Source: JAQBQB01 sp963846925
Lineage (GTDB): Bacteria; Gemmatimonadota; Gemmatimonadetes; Gemmatimonadales; Gemmatimonadaceae
Reading direction: 5' to 3'
Length of the DNA stretch: 64,000 nucleotides
Assembly: GCA_963846925.1 (NCBI GenBank)
Contig: CAWJXW010000014.1
Location: 186,001 to 250,000, forward strand
Both the position numbers and the translations under genes were made by a program. A model generated the notes under the pieces. It was not told the DNA's origin. It did no database searches and saw nothing but the letters and a program-made list of their open reading frames with translations. Every line of letters starts with the position of its first letter. The stretch's first letter is position 1. Below are positions 42,066 through 50,001 of the stretch, in pieces.

Positions 42066-43694
42066 TCAGTGCCCCGCCGGCGCCGGCGCGTGGCTCTTGG
42101 GCTTCCTCAGAATCAGGACCGCCGGGGCCACGAGAACGAAGGTCGCCAGGATCAACATCCAGGCGTCGTTGTAGCTGAGCATCGTCGCCTGCCGCATCAC
42201 CGACGCATCGAGGATCGCCAGCGCGCCCTGCTTCGCCTGGAAGGCGCTGTAGCCCTTCGCGATGAGCCCGGCAACCGCCGCGTTCTGGCGCGCGACGAGC
42301 TGCGGATTCTCGATATACGTGTTCGCGGTCAGCATAGCCCGGTGCATGGCGACCTGATGATCCAGAAACGTCGTGATGATCGCGATCCCGAACGAGCCGC
42401 CCAGTTGCCGCGCCAGGTTGATCAACCCGGATGCCTGCTGTGCCTGGCTCGGCTTGAGGTTCGCGTAGGCCACGTTGTTGATCGGCGTGAACAGGAAGCC
42501 CAAGCCGAGTCCACGAATGATCAACGCGTATCGCGCTTCGGGCTCTCCGGCGTCCACGGTCAAATGCCCGAGGCGCCACATCGCGACGACGAACAGTGAC
42601 ATCCCGATGTAGATCAGGATTCGGGCGTCGACCAACGGCTTGGCGCCGCTGAGCGCTCGTCCGCACATGATCGCCGCCACCGCCGTGGCGATGCCGCCCG
42701 GCATGAGCGTGAGACCGGTCTCCGTCGGCGTGAAGTGCAGCAGGTTCTGCGTGAACAGCGGGAAGAGGAACACGCCGCCGTACAGTCCGAAGCCGAGCGC
42801 GATGAAGAGGAAGATCGACCCGGCGAGGTCGCGATTCTTGAGAACGTGGAAGTCGATCACCGGGTGTTTGTTCCGCGGCGAGAGCTCCCACCACAGCATT
42901 CCCGCCAGCGACACCCCCGCCACGACGCTCAGCCTGATGATCAGCGTGTCGTTGAACCAGTCCTTCTCCCGCCCTTCCTCGAGCACGTACTGGAGCGCCG
43001 CCAGGCCGATCGTCAGCAGCGAAATGCCCGCCCAATCGATCGACTGCGGTTTCTTGCGCATGCCCGGCGGATCGTGGAGAAAACCCGTCACCAGAAACGT
43101 CGCCGCGATTCCGATCGGCACGTTGATGAAGAAGCACCAACCCCAGTTGTAGTTGTCGGTGATCCATCCGCCCAGCGTCGGCCCGAGCGTCGGCGCGACG
43201 ATGATGCCGAGGATGAAGATGGCCTGCACCATTCCCTGCTCTTCGCGCGGGAAGATCTGGCGCAGCGTCGCCTGCGCGGTCGAGAGGAGCGCCGCACCTC
43301 CCGCGCCCTGCACCACGCGCCACAGAATCAGCTCCCCCAAACTGTGCGACGTTCCGCAGAGGAACGACGCGGTCACGAAGAGGATGATCGACCCCGTGAG
43401 GTAGTTCTTGCGTCCGAACGTGGCGGTGAAGAACGCGGTCATCGGCAGCACGACGACGTTCGACAGGATGTACCCCGTGCTGACCCACGCGATCTCCTGA
43501 ATCGTCGCGCCGAGGTTCCCCGCCATCTGCGGCAGCGCCACGTTGATGATCGTGGTGTCGAGCACTTCCATGATCGCGGCAGTGATCAGCCCGAGCAGGA
43601 TGATCCACCGGTACTGGTCGCCCTGCTCCTGTTCCTGCGCGTCGCCGCGCGTTCCTATCGTGCGATCGTTCTTGCCAACGGCCGATGTCGCCAT
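42066..43694 (-). CDS. DHA2-type MFS multidrug transporter (EmrB/QacA family)
   Basis: A 542-residue, 14-helix drug:H+ antiporter. From the ATG at 43692-43694 a ~30-residue cytoplasmic leader precedes WIILLGLITAAIMEVLDTTI, the family-typical first helix with the VLDTTIINVALP motif. Then EIAWVSTGYILSNVVVLPMT, RVVQGAGGAALLSTAQATLR (motif C region), PTLGPTLGGWITDNYNWGWC and FFINVPIGIAATFLVTGFLH. The second half has FGLYGGVFLFPLFTQNLLHF, LTLMPGGIATAVAAIMCGRA, LARQLGGSFGIAIITTFLDH and the last helix in MLILATFVLVAPAVLIL. Open frame extends upstream but lacks features. Exports toxic compounds in the family; it is divergent from another MFS gene. Confidence 0.92.
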   Translation of the reverse strand: MATSAVGKNDRTIGTRGDAQEQEQGDQYRWIILLGLITAAIMEVLDTTIINVALPQMAGNLGATIQEIAWVSTGYILSNVVVLPMTAFFTATFGRKNYLTGSIILFVTASFLCGTSHSLGELILWRVVQGAGGAALLSTAQATLRQIFPREEQGMVQAIFILGIIVAPTLGPTLGGWITDNYNWGWCFFINVPIGIAATFLVTGFLHDPPGMRKKPQSIDWAGISLLTIGLAALQYVLEEGREKDWFNDTLIIRLSVVAGVSLAGMLWWELSPRNKHPVIDFHVLKNRDLAGSIFLFIALGFGLYGGVFLFPLFTQNLLHFTPTETGLTLMPGGIATAVAAIMCGRALSGAKPLVDARILIYIGMSLFVVAMWRLGHLTVDAGEPEARYALIIRGLGLGFLFTPINNVAYANLKPSQAQQASGLINLARQLGGSFGIAIITTFLDHQVAMHRAMLTANTYIENPQLVARQNAAVAGLIAKGYSAFQAKQGALAILDASVMRQATMLSYNDAWMLILATFVLVAPAVLILRKPKSHAPAPAGH

Positions 43695-43885
43695 CGAATC
43701 CAACCGGTGTGAGGTCCGCGCTGGCGCGCCGGGTCGCTGACCGACCCTCCCGATGCTACAATCATCGCGCCGCGCTCGTGCGACACCCCCGGTGCCTTCC
43801 GCGAGGGTCGCGCGATTCACCAAATCTCGTTGGGTGGAGAACTCCGTGTGGCTCATGTCCGCCACGAACGCCAACCGCTCCGCCC

Positions 43886-45202
43886 GTGACTGAATCGACA
43901 GCCGGCGCGCCCGCACCCGCCGCTCCAGCGACGGCCCCGGGAATAGCCGCCACAAGCGGCTCATGGCTTCGCGCGCTCACCATCGCGGAGCGGCGCGTTC
44001 TGATCGCGGCCGGCCTCGGCTGGATGTTCGACTCGATGGACTTCCTCATCTACGTGTTGGCCATCGGGCGACTCAAATCGTATTTCGGTTTTGGGGATGC
44101 GACTGCCGGATTGCTCGGCACGCTGACGCTCGTGAGCGCCGCCGTCGGCGGCCTGTCGTTCGGCATCATCGCCGACCGCATCGGGCGCGTGCGGGCCCTC
44201 AACATCACCATTCTCATATACTCGATCTGCTCGCTTGGCGCGGCGACCTCGCAGAGCGTCGTGCAGCTCGCGATCTGGCGCGCGTTGCTCGGCCTCGGCA
44301 TGGGCGGCGAGTGGGCCTCCGGCGCGGTGCTCGTCGCGGAATCGTTGCGACCGGAGCTGCGCAACAAGGCGACGAGCGCGATGCAATCGACGTGGGCGCT
44401 CGGGGCGATCCTGGCCGCGATTCTCGCCGGCCTCGTGCTCGACGTGCTTCCCCTGGGAGACCAGGCGTGGCGCGTGCTGTTCGCGCTCGGCGGACTTCCC
44501 GCGTTCTTCACGCTGTGGGCCCAGCGACGCGTCGAGGAGCCGGCGATCTGGCGCGCCTCGCGCGCGTCGCCCCACGCGAAGACGAATCCGTATCGCGTGT
44601 TGTTCGGCGCCGAGCTTCGCAAGCGCACCCTGCTCGCGTGTCTCCTCGCCTCGCTGCTCCAGTTTGCGTACTGGGGGTTGTTCTTCTGGCTCCCCAATCT
44701 CCTCGCCTCGCCGATCGACAAAGGCGGCGCGGGGATGAGCGTCGTGAAGTCGACGGGCTGGCTGATCCCGATTCAGGCCGGCGCGTTCATTGGATATCTC
44801 TCATTCGGCCCGCTTGCCGACCGGTTCGGACGGCGCCGTGTATTCGTGGCGTTCGTGTGCGCGTCCGCGATTCTGGTGCCCGTGTACGGACGCCTCGTAC
44901 ACCACCCGACCCTCCTGCTGCTCCTCAGCCCTGTCTTGGGCTGCGCCGGCCATGCCTACTGGAGCGTCGCCGCGCCCCTCATGTCCGAGCTCTTCCCGAC
45001 CGCGGTCCGCGCCAGCGGTCAGGGGCTCGGATACAACTCCGGGAGACTCCTCGGCGCTCTGGCGCCCTACGTCATCGGCGTGCTCGCGGCGGTCCCGCAC
45101 GTCGGAATCGTATCGGCGTTGAGTCTGACGTCGATGTTCTACTTAGCGGCGGCCGTTGTCGTGTTCTGGCTGCCGGATCGCAGCAATGACGCGTTGACGT
45201 AA
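43886..45202 (+). CDS. MFS transporter, metabolite:H+ symporter type
   Basis: A ~438-residue 12-helix MFS transporter of the sialic-acid/aromatic-acid symporter type. Key parts: AAGLGWMFDSMDFLIYVLAI (helix 1 with the conserved Asp pair), motif A in FGIIADRIGRVRALNITILI, GLGMGGEWASGAVLVAESLR with the GGEW...E signature of this subfamily, and second motif A FGPLADRFGRRRVFVAFVCA. It ends VVFWLPDRSNDALT. I set the start at the GTG at 43886-43888, just before the first membrane helix; the frame is open to an ATG at 43685 but that would overlap the divergent MFS start, so the start is tentative. Substrate unknown, likely an organic acid or sugar acid. Confidence 0.86.
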   Translation: MTESTAGAPAPAAPATAPGIAATSGSWLRALTIAERRVLIAAGLGWMFDSMDFLIYVLAIGRLKSYFGFGDATAGLLGTLTLVSAAVGGLSFGIIADRIGRVRALNITILIYSICSLGAATSQSVVQLAIWRALLGLGMGGEWASGAVLVAESLRPELRNKATSAMQSTWALGAILAAILAGLVLDVLPLGDQAWRVLFALGGLPAFFTLWAQRRVEEPAIWRASRASPHAKTNPYRVLFGAELRKRTLLACLLASLLQFAYWGLFFWLPNLLASPIDKGGAGMSVVKSTGWLIPIQAGAFIGYLSFGPLADRFGRRRVFVAFVCASAILVPVYGRLVHHPTLLLLLSPVLGCAGHAYWSVAAPLMSELFPTAVRASGQGLGYNSGRLLGALAPYVIGVLAAVPHVGIVSALSLTSMFYLAAAVVVFWLPDRSNDALT

Positions 45203-45215
45203 GGGGGATTCTCTA

Positions 45216-45290
45216 GGTCACTGGTCTCGGGTCTCCGGTCTCTGGGGAACTGGGCAGTTTCCAGAGACCTGAGACCTGAGACCAGAGACC
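45216..45290. repeat. Heptamer inverted repeat, copy C
   Basis: Left arm GGTCACT, GGTCTCG, GGTCTCC, GGTCTCT, GG; centre GGAACTGGGCAGTTTCC; right arm AGAGACC, TGAGACC, TGAGACC, AGAGACC. It fills the gap between the MFS stop (45202) and the RidA stop (45290-45292), two convergent genes, and ends on the first base of the RidA stop codon. Confidence 0.88.
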
Positions 45291-45730
45291 TACTTCCCCG
45301 GCACCGCCGCGATGCACTCGATCTCGACCTTCGCGGCAGGACTCACGAGCGCGGCAACGGCGACGGTCGATCGAGCGGGCGGTTCCTTCGGAAAGGCCTG
45401 CGTGTACGCGCTGTTCATTCCGGCGAAATCCTTCACGTCGGCGAGGAACACGGTGCACTTGAGCACGTTGGCCATCGTGCTCCCCGCCGCTTCCACGATC
45501 TTCTGCACGTTCTCGAGCGCGCGCTTGGTCTGTCCCTGAATTGTGGAATCGGGCGCGTCGCGGGAGGTGCCGAGTTGTCCCGACACGTACAGGATGTTCC
45601 CTTCGCGAATGCCCGGCGTGAGCGTGGCGGTGGCGTTCATTCCCGGCGCGGTGACGGACTGCTTTTGCGCGAACAGCGACGCCGGCAGCACGACGGCGGC
45701 CAGAAATGCGGCGGAGCGGACGAATCGCAT
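45290..45730 (-). CDS. Exported RidA-family protein
   Basis: A 146-residue RidA/YjgF homologue. Cytoplasmic RidA deaminates reactive enamine/imine intermediates from PLP enzymes. This one begins with a clear signal peptide (MRFVRSAAFLAAVVLPASLF, then AQKQ), so it acts outside the cytoplasm. Core features: NILYVSGQLGTSRDAPDSTI, GQTKRALENVQKIVEAAGST, NVLKCTVFLADVKDFAGMNS, AYTQAFPKEPPARSTVAVAA and VEIECIAAVPGK, with the active-site Arg in PPARST. Its stop touches heptamer repeat copy C. The L,D-transpeptidase gene lies 69 bp upstream on the same strand. Confidence 0.9.
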   Translation of the reverse strand: MRFVRSAAFLAAVVLPASLFAQKQSVTAPGMNATATLTPGIREGNILYVSGQLGTSRDAPDSTIQGQTKRALENVQKIVEAAGSTMANVLKCTVFLADVKDFAGMNSAYTQAFPKEPPARSTVAVAALVSPAAKVEIECIAAVPGK

Positions 45731-45799
45731 GGAGACCTCGGGGCGAGCGGGGGATGTTGGCCAACCAATTTCCCGCGCCCCGGCGACGCGCGGAAGTCC

Positions 45800-47387
45800 C
45801 TAGGGCGCCGTCGGCAGGGGAGCCTTGAACACCGAGTCGCGCTTGTACACGTCCGTGGCGAAGTGAAGATCGCCGTCCCGCGCGTACGCCGTGAAATACA
45901 CGATGTAGACGGGCAACCTTTGCGGCAGCGTGACGGCGCGGTTGTCCTTCCCCGCTTGCATCGCCGCGGTCACGCTGTCGGCCGACCAGCCGAGCACGAA
46001 TTCGGCGAGCGAATCCGGGTGCTGGACGCGAATGCACCCATGGCTCTCGGCACGCACGCTCTTCCCGAACAGCGATTTCTCGTTCGTGTCGTGGAGATAG
46101 ATGTTGTAGTCGTTCGGAAAGAGAAACTTCACCAGGCCGAGCGAGTTCCGCGGGCCGGGGCGCTGGCGAAGCACGCGCGAGCCGTTCTCCTTCGCCCACT
46201 CCATGTCGTTCCGGCGCAGATATGTGGTGTCGGTCTTCAGCTTCGGCAGAATCTCCTTCTTCATGATGTCCGTCGTCGGGCGCCAGTACGGGCGAAACAC
46301 GACCGATCGCATCACGTCGCTGAACACCGGCGTCGACTTCTCCTTGTAGTCGGCACCGACGATGACGCGCATCGAGAGCGCGCGCTGCCCCGAGTCGTAC
46401 GCGTCGAGCCGGAACGACGGAACGTTCACGTACACGTATCGCTGCCCCAGCGCGCGCGGCAGCCAGCGGTGCCGTTCCATGTTCGTGGCGATCTGGTCGG
46501 CCCGCTCCTCGGCCGACACGTTGAGCGCCGCGAACGTGGCTTTGCCGATCTTGCCGTCGGGGACGAGGTCGTGGTGCTCCTGCCACTTCTTGAGCGCAGC
46601 CACGACTGAATCGCCGTTGACCGACGTAGCCCTCCGCCTCGAGACGCGACTGCAGCTCCGTCATGCTCACGCCGGTGTAGATCTGCGGCCAGCCGCCCTG
46701 CGCCGCGTAGCCGCGATACCGCGTGTAGTCGCGTCGAAGAACGGCGTACTCGGAGTCCTGGGGCGCCATCTGCTCGAGCCCCAGGCTCATCGACGAATCC
46801 TCGAGCGTGTGGACGAGCGCCGAGTCCACTGCGGCGGGCCGCGCGGGGATGTACCACGACTGCGAGACGGTGCGCGGATCTACCTGACCCACCAGCATGT
46901 CCGACGCGTATCCCACGTACGCCGCGGTGAGCAGGACGTCGGCGTTGGCGAGGTCGCGCGCCGTGGCGCCGCTGTCGATCTTCTGCACGTCGACGACCCT
47001 GTGGATCGAGTCGATCGGGTAGCGATCGGTCTTGAGCGCGTGCGTCGAGGCCGAGTCGAGTGCGGCGAGCAGCGCGGTCGCGCGTTCCTTGATGCCCCCC
47101 GACTGGATCCAGAGCGGAGCGTTCGAGTAGTGCGCGTAGAGCGCCTGCACCTTCTTCCAGCGGTCGGGCGTCACCCAGCTCGGCGGTCCGGCGCTGTCGA
47201 TGCGCGCGGTGATCGCGGCCTGAACCATCTCGGCGGAAACACCCGCCACCTCGGCGACCTGCTGCGGGACGTACTTCGACGGCGCCTTCGCGGTTCCGTC
47301 GCGGCCACAGGAGGCCGCGGCCACGACAATGATCGCAAGTCCCACCGGGAGGAACGCGCGTGTCAGCACCGCGCTCGGTCTACGCAT
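45800..47387 (-). CDS. L,D-transpeptidase, YcbB-like (one frame break)
   Basis: A ~528-residue lipoprotein L,D-transpeptidase that forms 3-3 peptidoglycan cross-links or anchors proteins in the periplasm. ATG at 47385-47387; signal LPVGLAIIVVAAASCGRDGT with lipobox Cys. N-terminal scaffold (SYWVTPDRWKKVQALYAHYS-like, LVGQVDPRTVSQSWYIPARP), then a peptidoglycan-binding domain (LQSRLEAEGYV; VAALKKWQEHHDLVPDGKIG), and the YkuD domain with VYVNVPSFRLDAYDSGQRAL and the catalytic SHGCIRVQHPDSLAEFVLGW. The frame breaks near 46620; deleting one G restores YVVNGDSVVAALKKW, so the gene is probably intact in the cell. One frame break in an otherwise clean stretch. Confidence 0.88.
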
Positions 47388-47401
47388 CGACGCCTGCCCG
47401 C

Positions 47402-49129
47402 TTACCGCCGCGCACTCGTGGGCTCGGCGAGGTACTGATGAATGAATGCGATCGCCATGCTGCCCTCTCCGACCGCGGACGCCACGCGCTTGATCGATCC
47501 GTGGCGAACGTCGCCGGCGGCAAAGACACCGGGCGCGCTCGTCTCCAGCAGATACGGGTCTCGTTCGAGCGGCCACTTGTCCGCTCCCTGCTGCTGAACG
47601 AGATCCATGACGTCACGGCCGGTGCAGACATAGCCCCATTTGTCTCGAATGATCGAGCGCGGAATCCATTCCGTGGCGGCATGCGCTCCAATGAAGACGA
47701 ACAATGCGTCCGTCGGTCGCCGATCAGTTTTTTCCGATCCGGCACGTTTTACGTCTATCGCCTCGAGCCGGTCGCCCCCGTGGACCTTCGTGATCTCGGC
47801 GCGGGTCTCGATCGTGACGTTGTCCTTCGTGGACAGCTGCTCGATGAGGTATTGCGACATGCTGGCGGCGAGCGATGGCCCGCGGACCAGCATCGTGACA
47901 GACTCGGCGTAGGCTGAGAAGAGGAGAGCCGCCTGGCCGGCTGAATTACCACCGCCGACGAGATAAACCCGCCCACCGCGAAGACTTTGCGCCTCGGTGA
48001 GGGCGGCTCCGTAGAACGCGCCGTGCCCGACGAATCGATCGATGCCCGGGATGTCGAGCCGGCGCCACTGGACGCCGGTCGCCAACACGAGGGCGCGGGT
48101 CGAGACGACGGTGCCGCCGTCGAGCGTGACTACGTGCGAGGACTCTCCCGACTCGCACGCCAAGTCGAGCGAGTCGGTCCACCGCGTGACGAGGAGCTCC
48201 GCCCCGAAGCGCGTGGCCTGCTGTCGCGCGCGGCCGCTCAACTCGTCGCCGGAGAGCCCGGCGGGGAAGCCGAGATAGTTCTCGATGCGCGAGGAAGTAC
48301 CGGCCTGTCCGCCGCACGCCTCGCGTTCGACGAGCAACGTGCGAAGACCCTCCGACGCCCCGTAGACGGCGCTCGCGAGACCCGCGGGACCTCCGCCGAT
48401 CACGATGACGTCGTACTCGTCGTGGATCGGCTCGACTTGAAGGCCGACGCAACCCGCGACCTGGCGATTGCTCGGCGCGACGAGAACCCTCCCGTCGGCG
48501 AGCACGACGACGGGGAGCTTGGACAGATCCAGGCCCGTCACCTGTGCTCCTTCGCCGCCCGGCGCGATGGCGCGAATGCGCGCCGCGAGATCAGGATCGT
48601 CGGCCGAGAGCCAGGAGCACGCGACTCGGTTGCGCGCCAGGAAATCGCGCAGCTCGTGGGACGCCGGATCGGTGCGGTCGCCGATCAGCGTAGCCGTCAC
48701 GGGAGCCTCGTCGACCGCGATCCGCTGCAGGTACTCCACCCGCTCGGCCATCGTCTTCATGATCTGGCCGTTGAGCACTCGGCAGTGGCTGACCAGCTCG
48801 TGGAAGTCGTTGGCGTCGAACCGCACGACGCGCGAGGGTGAAGTCGCTTGGACGCTCGAAATCGATGGCGCGCCGAGCAGCAGAGGCACTTCGCCGAAAT
48901 ACGCGCCCGGCTGGTGGGTGTGGATGCGAGTATCGCGTCCGGTCACCGACTTGAAGACGGCGAGCTCCCCTTCGAGAAGCGCGAAGAACGCGGGCGCCTG
49001 GCCTTCCATCAACAGCCATTCGCCGGCGCGGAGTCGCACGTCGGCCGCGCGCGCCGCGAGCGACTCGCGTTCGCTCTGCGGCAGGCCGGCGAAGAGCGGG
49101 ATTTGCGTGAGCAATTCGCCGGTGATCAT
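47402..49129 (-). CDS. cNMP-binding, thioredoxin-reductase-like FAD-dependent oxidoreductase
   Basis: A 575-residue three-part flavoprotein. Residues ~1-130: a cyclic-nucleotide-binding (CRP-type) domain (LLTQIPLFAGLPQSERESLA, PGAYFGEVPLLLGAPSISSV). Residues ~150-230: a thioredoxin/glutaredoxin-like fold (TATLIGDRTDPASHELRDFL). Residues ~245-575: a TrxB-like pyridine nucleotide-disulfide oxidoreductase with the FAD motif DVIVIGGGPAGLASAVYGAS, EACGGQAGTSSRIENYLGFP (a single Cys, not the CxxC of true TrxB), NAD motif VYLVGGGNSAGQAALLFSAY and APGVFAAGDVRHGSIKRVAS. ATG at 49127-49129 overlaps the isochorismatase stop (ATGA). The electron acceptor is unknown; the missing CxxC argues against a standard thioredoxin reductase. 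Confidence 0.9.
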   Translation of the reverse strand: MITGELLTQIPLFAGLPQSERESLAARAADVRLRAGEWLLMEGQAPAFFALLEGELAVFKSVTGRDTRIHTHQPGAYFGEVPLLLGAPSISSVQATSPSRVVRFDANDFHELVSHCRVLNGQIMKTMAERVEYLQRIAVDEAPVTATLIGDRTDPASHELRDFLARNRVACSWLSADDPDLAARIRAIAPGGEGAQVTGLDLSKLPVVVLADGRVLVAPSNRQVAGCVGLQVEPIHDEYDVIVIGGGPAGLASAVYGASEGLRTLLVEREACGGQAGTSSRIENYLGFPAGLSGDELSGRARQQATRFGAELLVTRWTDSLDLACESGESSHVVTLDGGTVVSTRALVLATGVQWRRLDIPGIDRFVGHGAFYGAALTEAQSLRGGRVYLVGGGNSAGQAALLFSAYAESVTMLVRGPSLAASMSQYLIEQLSTKDNVTIETRAEITKVHGGDRLEAIDVKRAGSEKTDRRPTDALFVFIGAHAATEWIPRSIIRDKWGYVCTGRDVMDLVQQQGADKWPLERDPYLLETSAPGVFAAGDVRHGSIKRVASAVGEGSMAIAFIHQYLAEPTSARR

Positions 49130-49716
49130 CCGTTCTCCGGCGTAAGCCCCGCCAATACCTCGCTCGTGGAGCGAACGCGTCCAAGGCGAACGAAGATGTT
49201 CTTCACGGCGAAGGCATGCGCGGCGGCGTCGAAACTCGCCATGGCGTCTTCCGCGAACACGATCGCGTATCCGCGTTCCCACGCGTCGCGCGCCGTGGAT
49301 TCCACTCCGATGTTGGTCGAGATGCCGCACATCACGAGAGTGGTGATACCGCGGCGCCTGAGTTGGAGATCCAACTCCGTTCCATAGAACGCGCCCCACT
49401 GGTGCTTGGTGATGCGGATGTCTCGCGGGCCCGCTCCCAGTGCCGGCGACAGCACGTCCCAGCCTTCCGGCCGCGCACCGCGAGGCATCGGCTCGTCGCT
49501 GGGCTGCGACAGCATGTCCGACCCGTCGGCGGCGTAGGACACGCGGACCAACACGACCTGCGCTCCCACCGCGCGAAAGCGCTCGCACATCCTGGCCGAG
49601 CGCTCGAGGACGTCGGCGCTCGCGTGCGGCGCCACCGGCCGCGCGAGGATTCCCGCTTGAAGGTCGATGACGACCAGCGCGGTCTTCGCGGCGGTGAGCT
49701 CGAGGGGCACAGTCAT
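49126..49716 (-). CDS. Isochorismatase-like cysteine hydrolase
   Basis: A 196-residue hydrolase. The catalytic triad is visible: Asp in TALVVIDLQAGILARPVAPH, Lys in DIRITKHQWGAFYGTELDLQ, and Cys in TTLVMCGISTNIGVESTARD. Then YAIVFAEDAMASFDAAAHAF. Full length for the nicotinamidase/isochorismatase/carbamoyl hydrolase superfamily. Start is ATG 49714-49716; the longer ORF upstream is not supported. Translationally coupled to the cNMP-TrxR-like flavoprotein downstream, so they probably share a pathway. Substrate not predictable. Confidence 0.9.
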   Translation of the reverse strand: MTVPLELTAAKTALVVIDLQAGILARPVAPHASADVLERSARMCERFRAVGAQVVLVRVSYAADGSDMLSQPSDEPMPRGARPEGWDVLSPALGAGPRDIRITKHQWGAFYGTELDLQLRRRGITTLVMCGISTNIGVESTARDAWERGYAIVFAEDAMASFDAAAHAFAVKNIFVRLGRVRSTSEVLAGLTPENG

Positions 49717-50001
49717 GAGCGAGATGGTCGAACGGTCGGCGGCTCGCGTTGAGACTACTCGGCGCTTGACGGCGCGCCAAGCCTCGGGCGGCGGTGGGCG
49801 GTCGCGAACACTCCATCCCACAAGCGAACACCCGTCTGTTCGTCGGTGGAACACCTTACTGACATAGCCCTCGATGTGACAACACCTTGCGGCGAGGGTG
49901 CGGCGGCCGATCGCGCCCGACAATTGCCGATGTGCCGGTGAGCCCCTGATCGACGCATACGGGCGTTCCGATGCACCGCGCTACCGACTGGAGACCTTCG
50001 G

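Noticed and set aside
42034..43608. A 524-residue ORF overlapping the DHA2 MFS gene on the same strand
   Set aside because: Out-of-frame shadow rich in Arg, Gly and His. The real frame has 14 hydrophobic helices and the family motifs.
49717..50001. A padR gene upstream of the second ADOP
   Set aside because: The stretch has no winged-helix motif in any frame; short ORFs there show no HGY or SLYPALHRLE signature.
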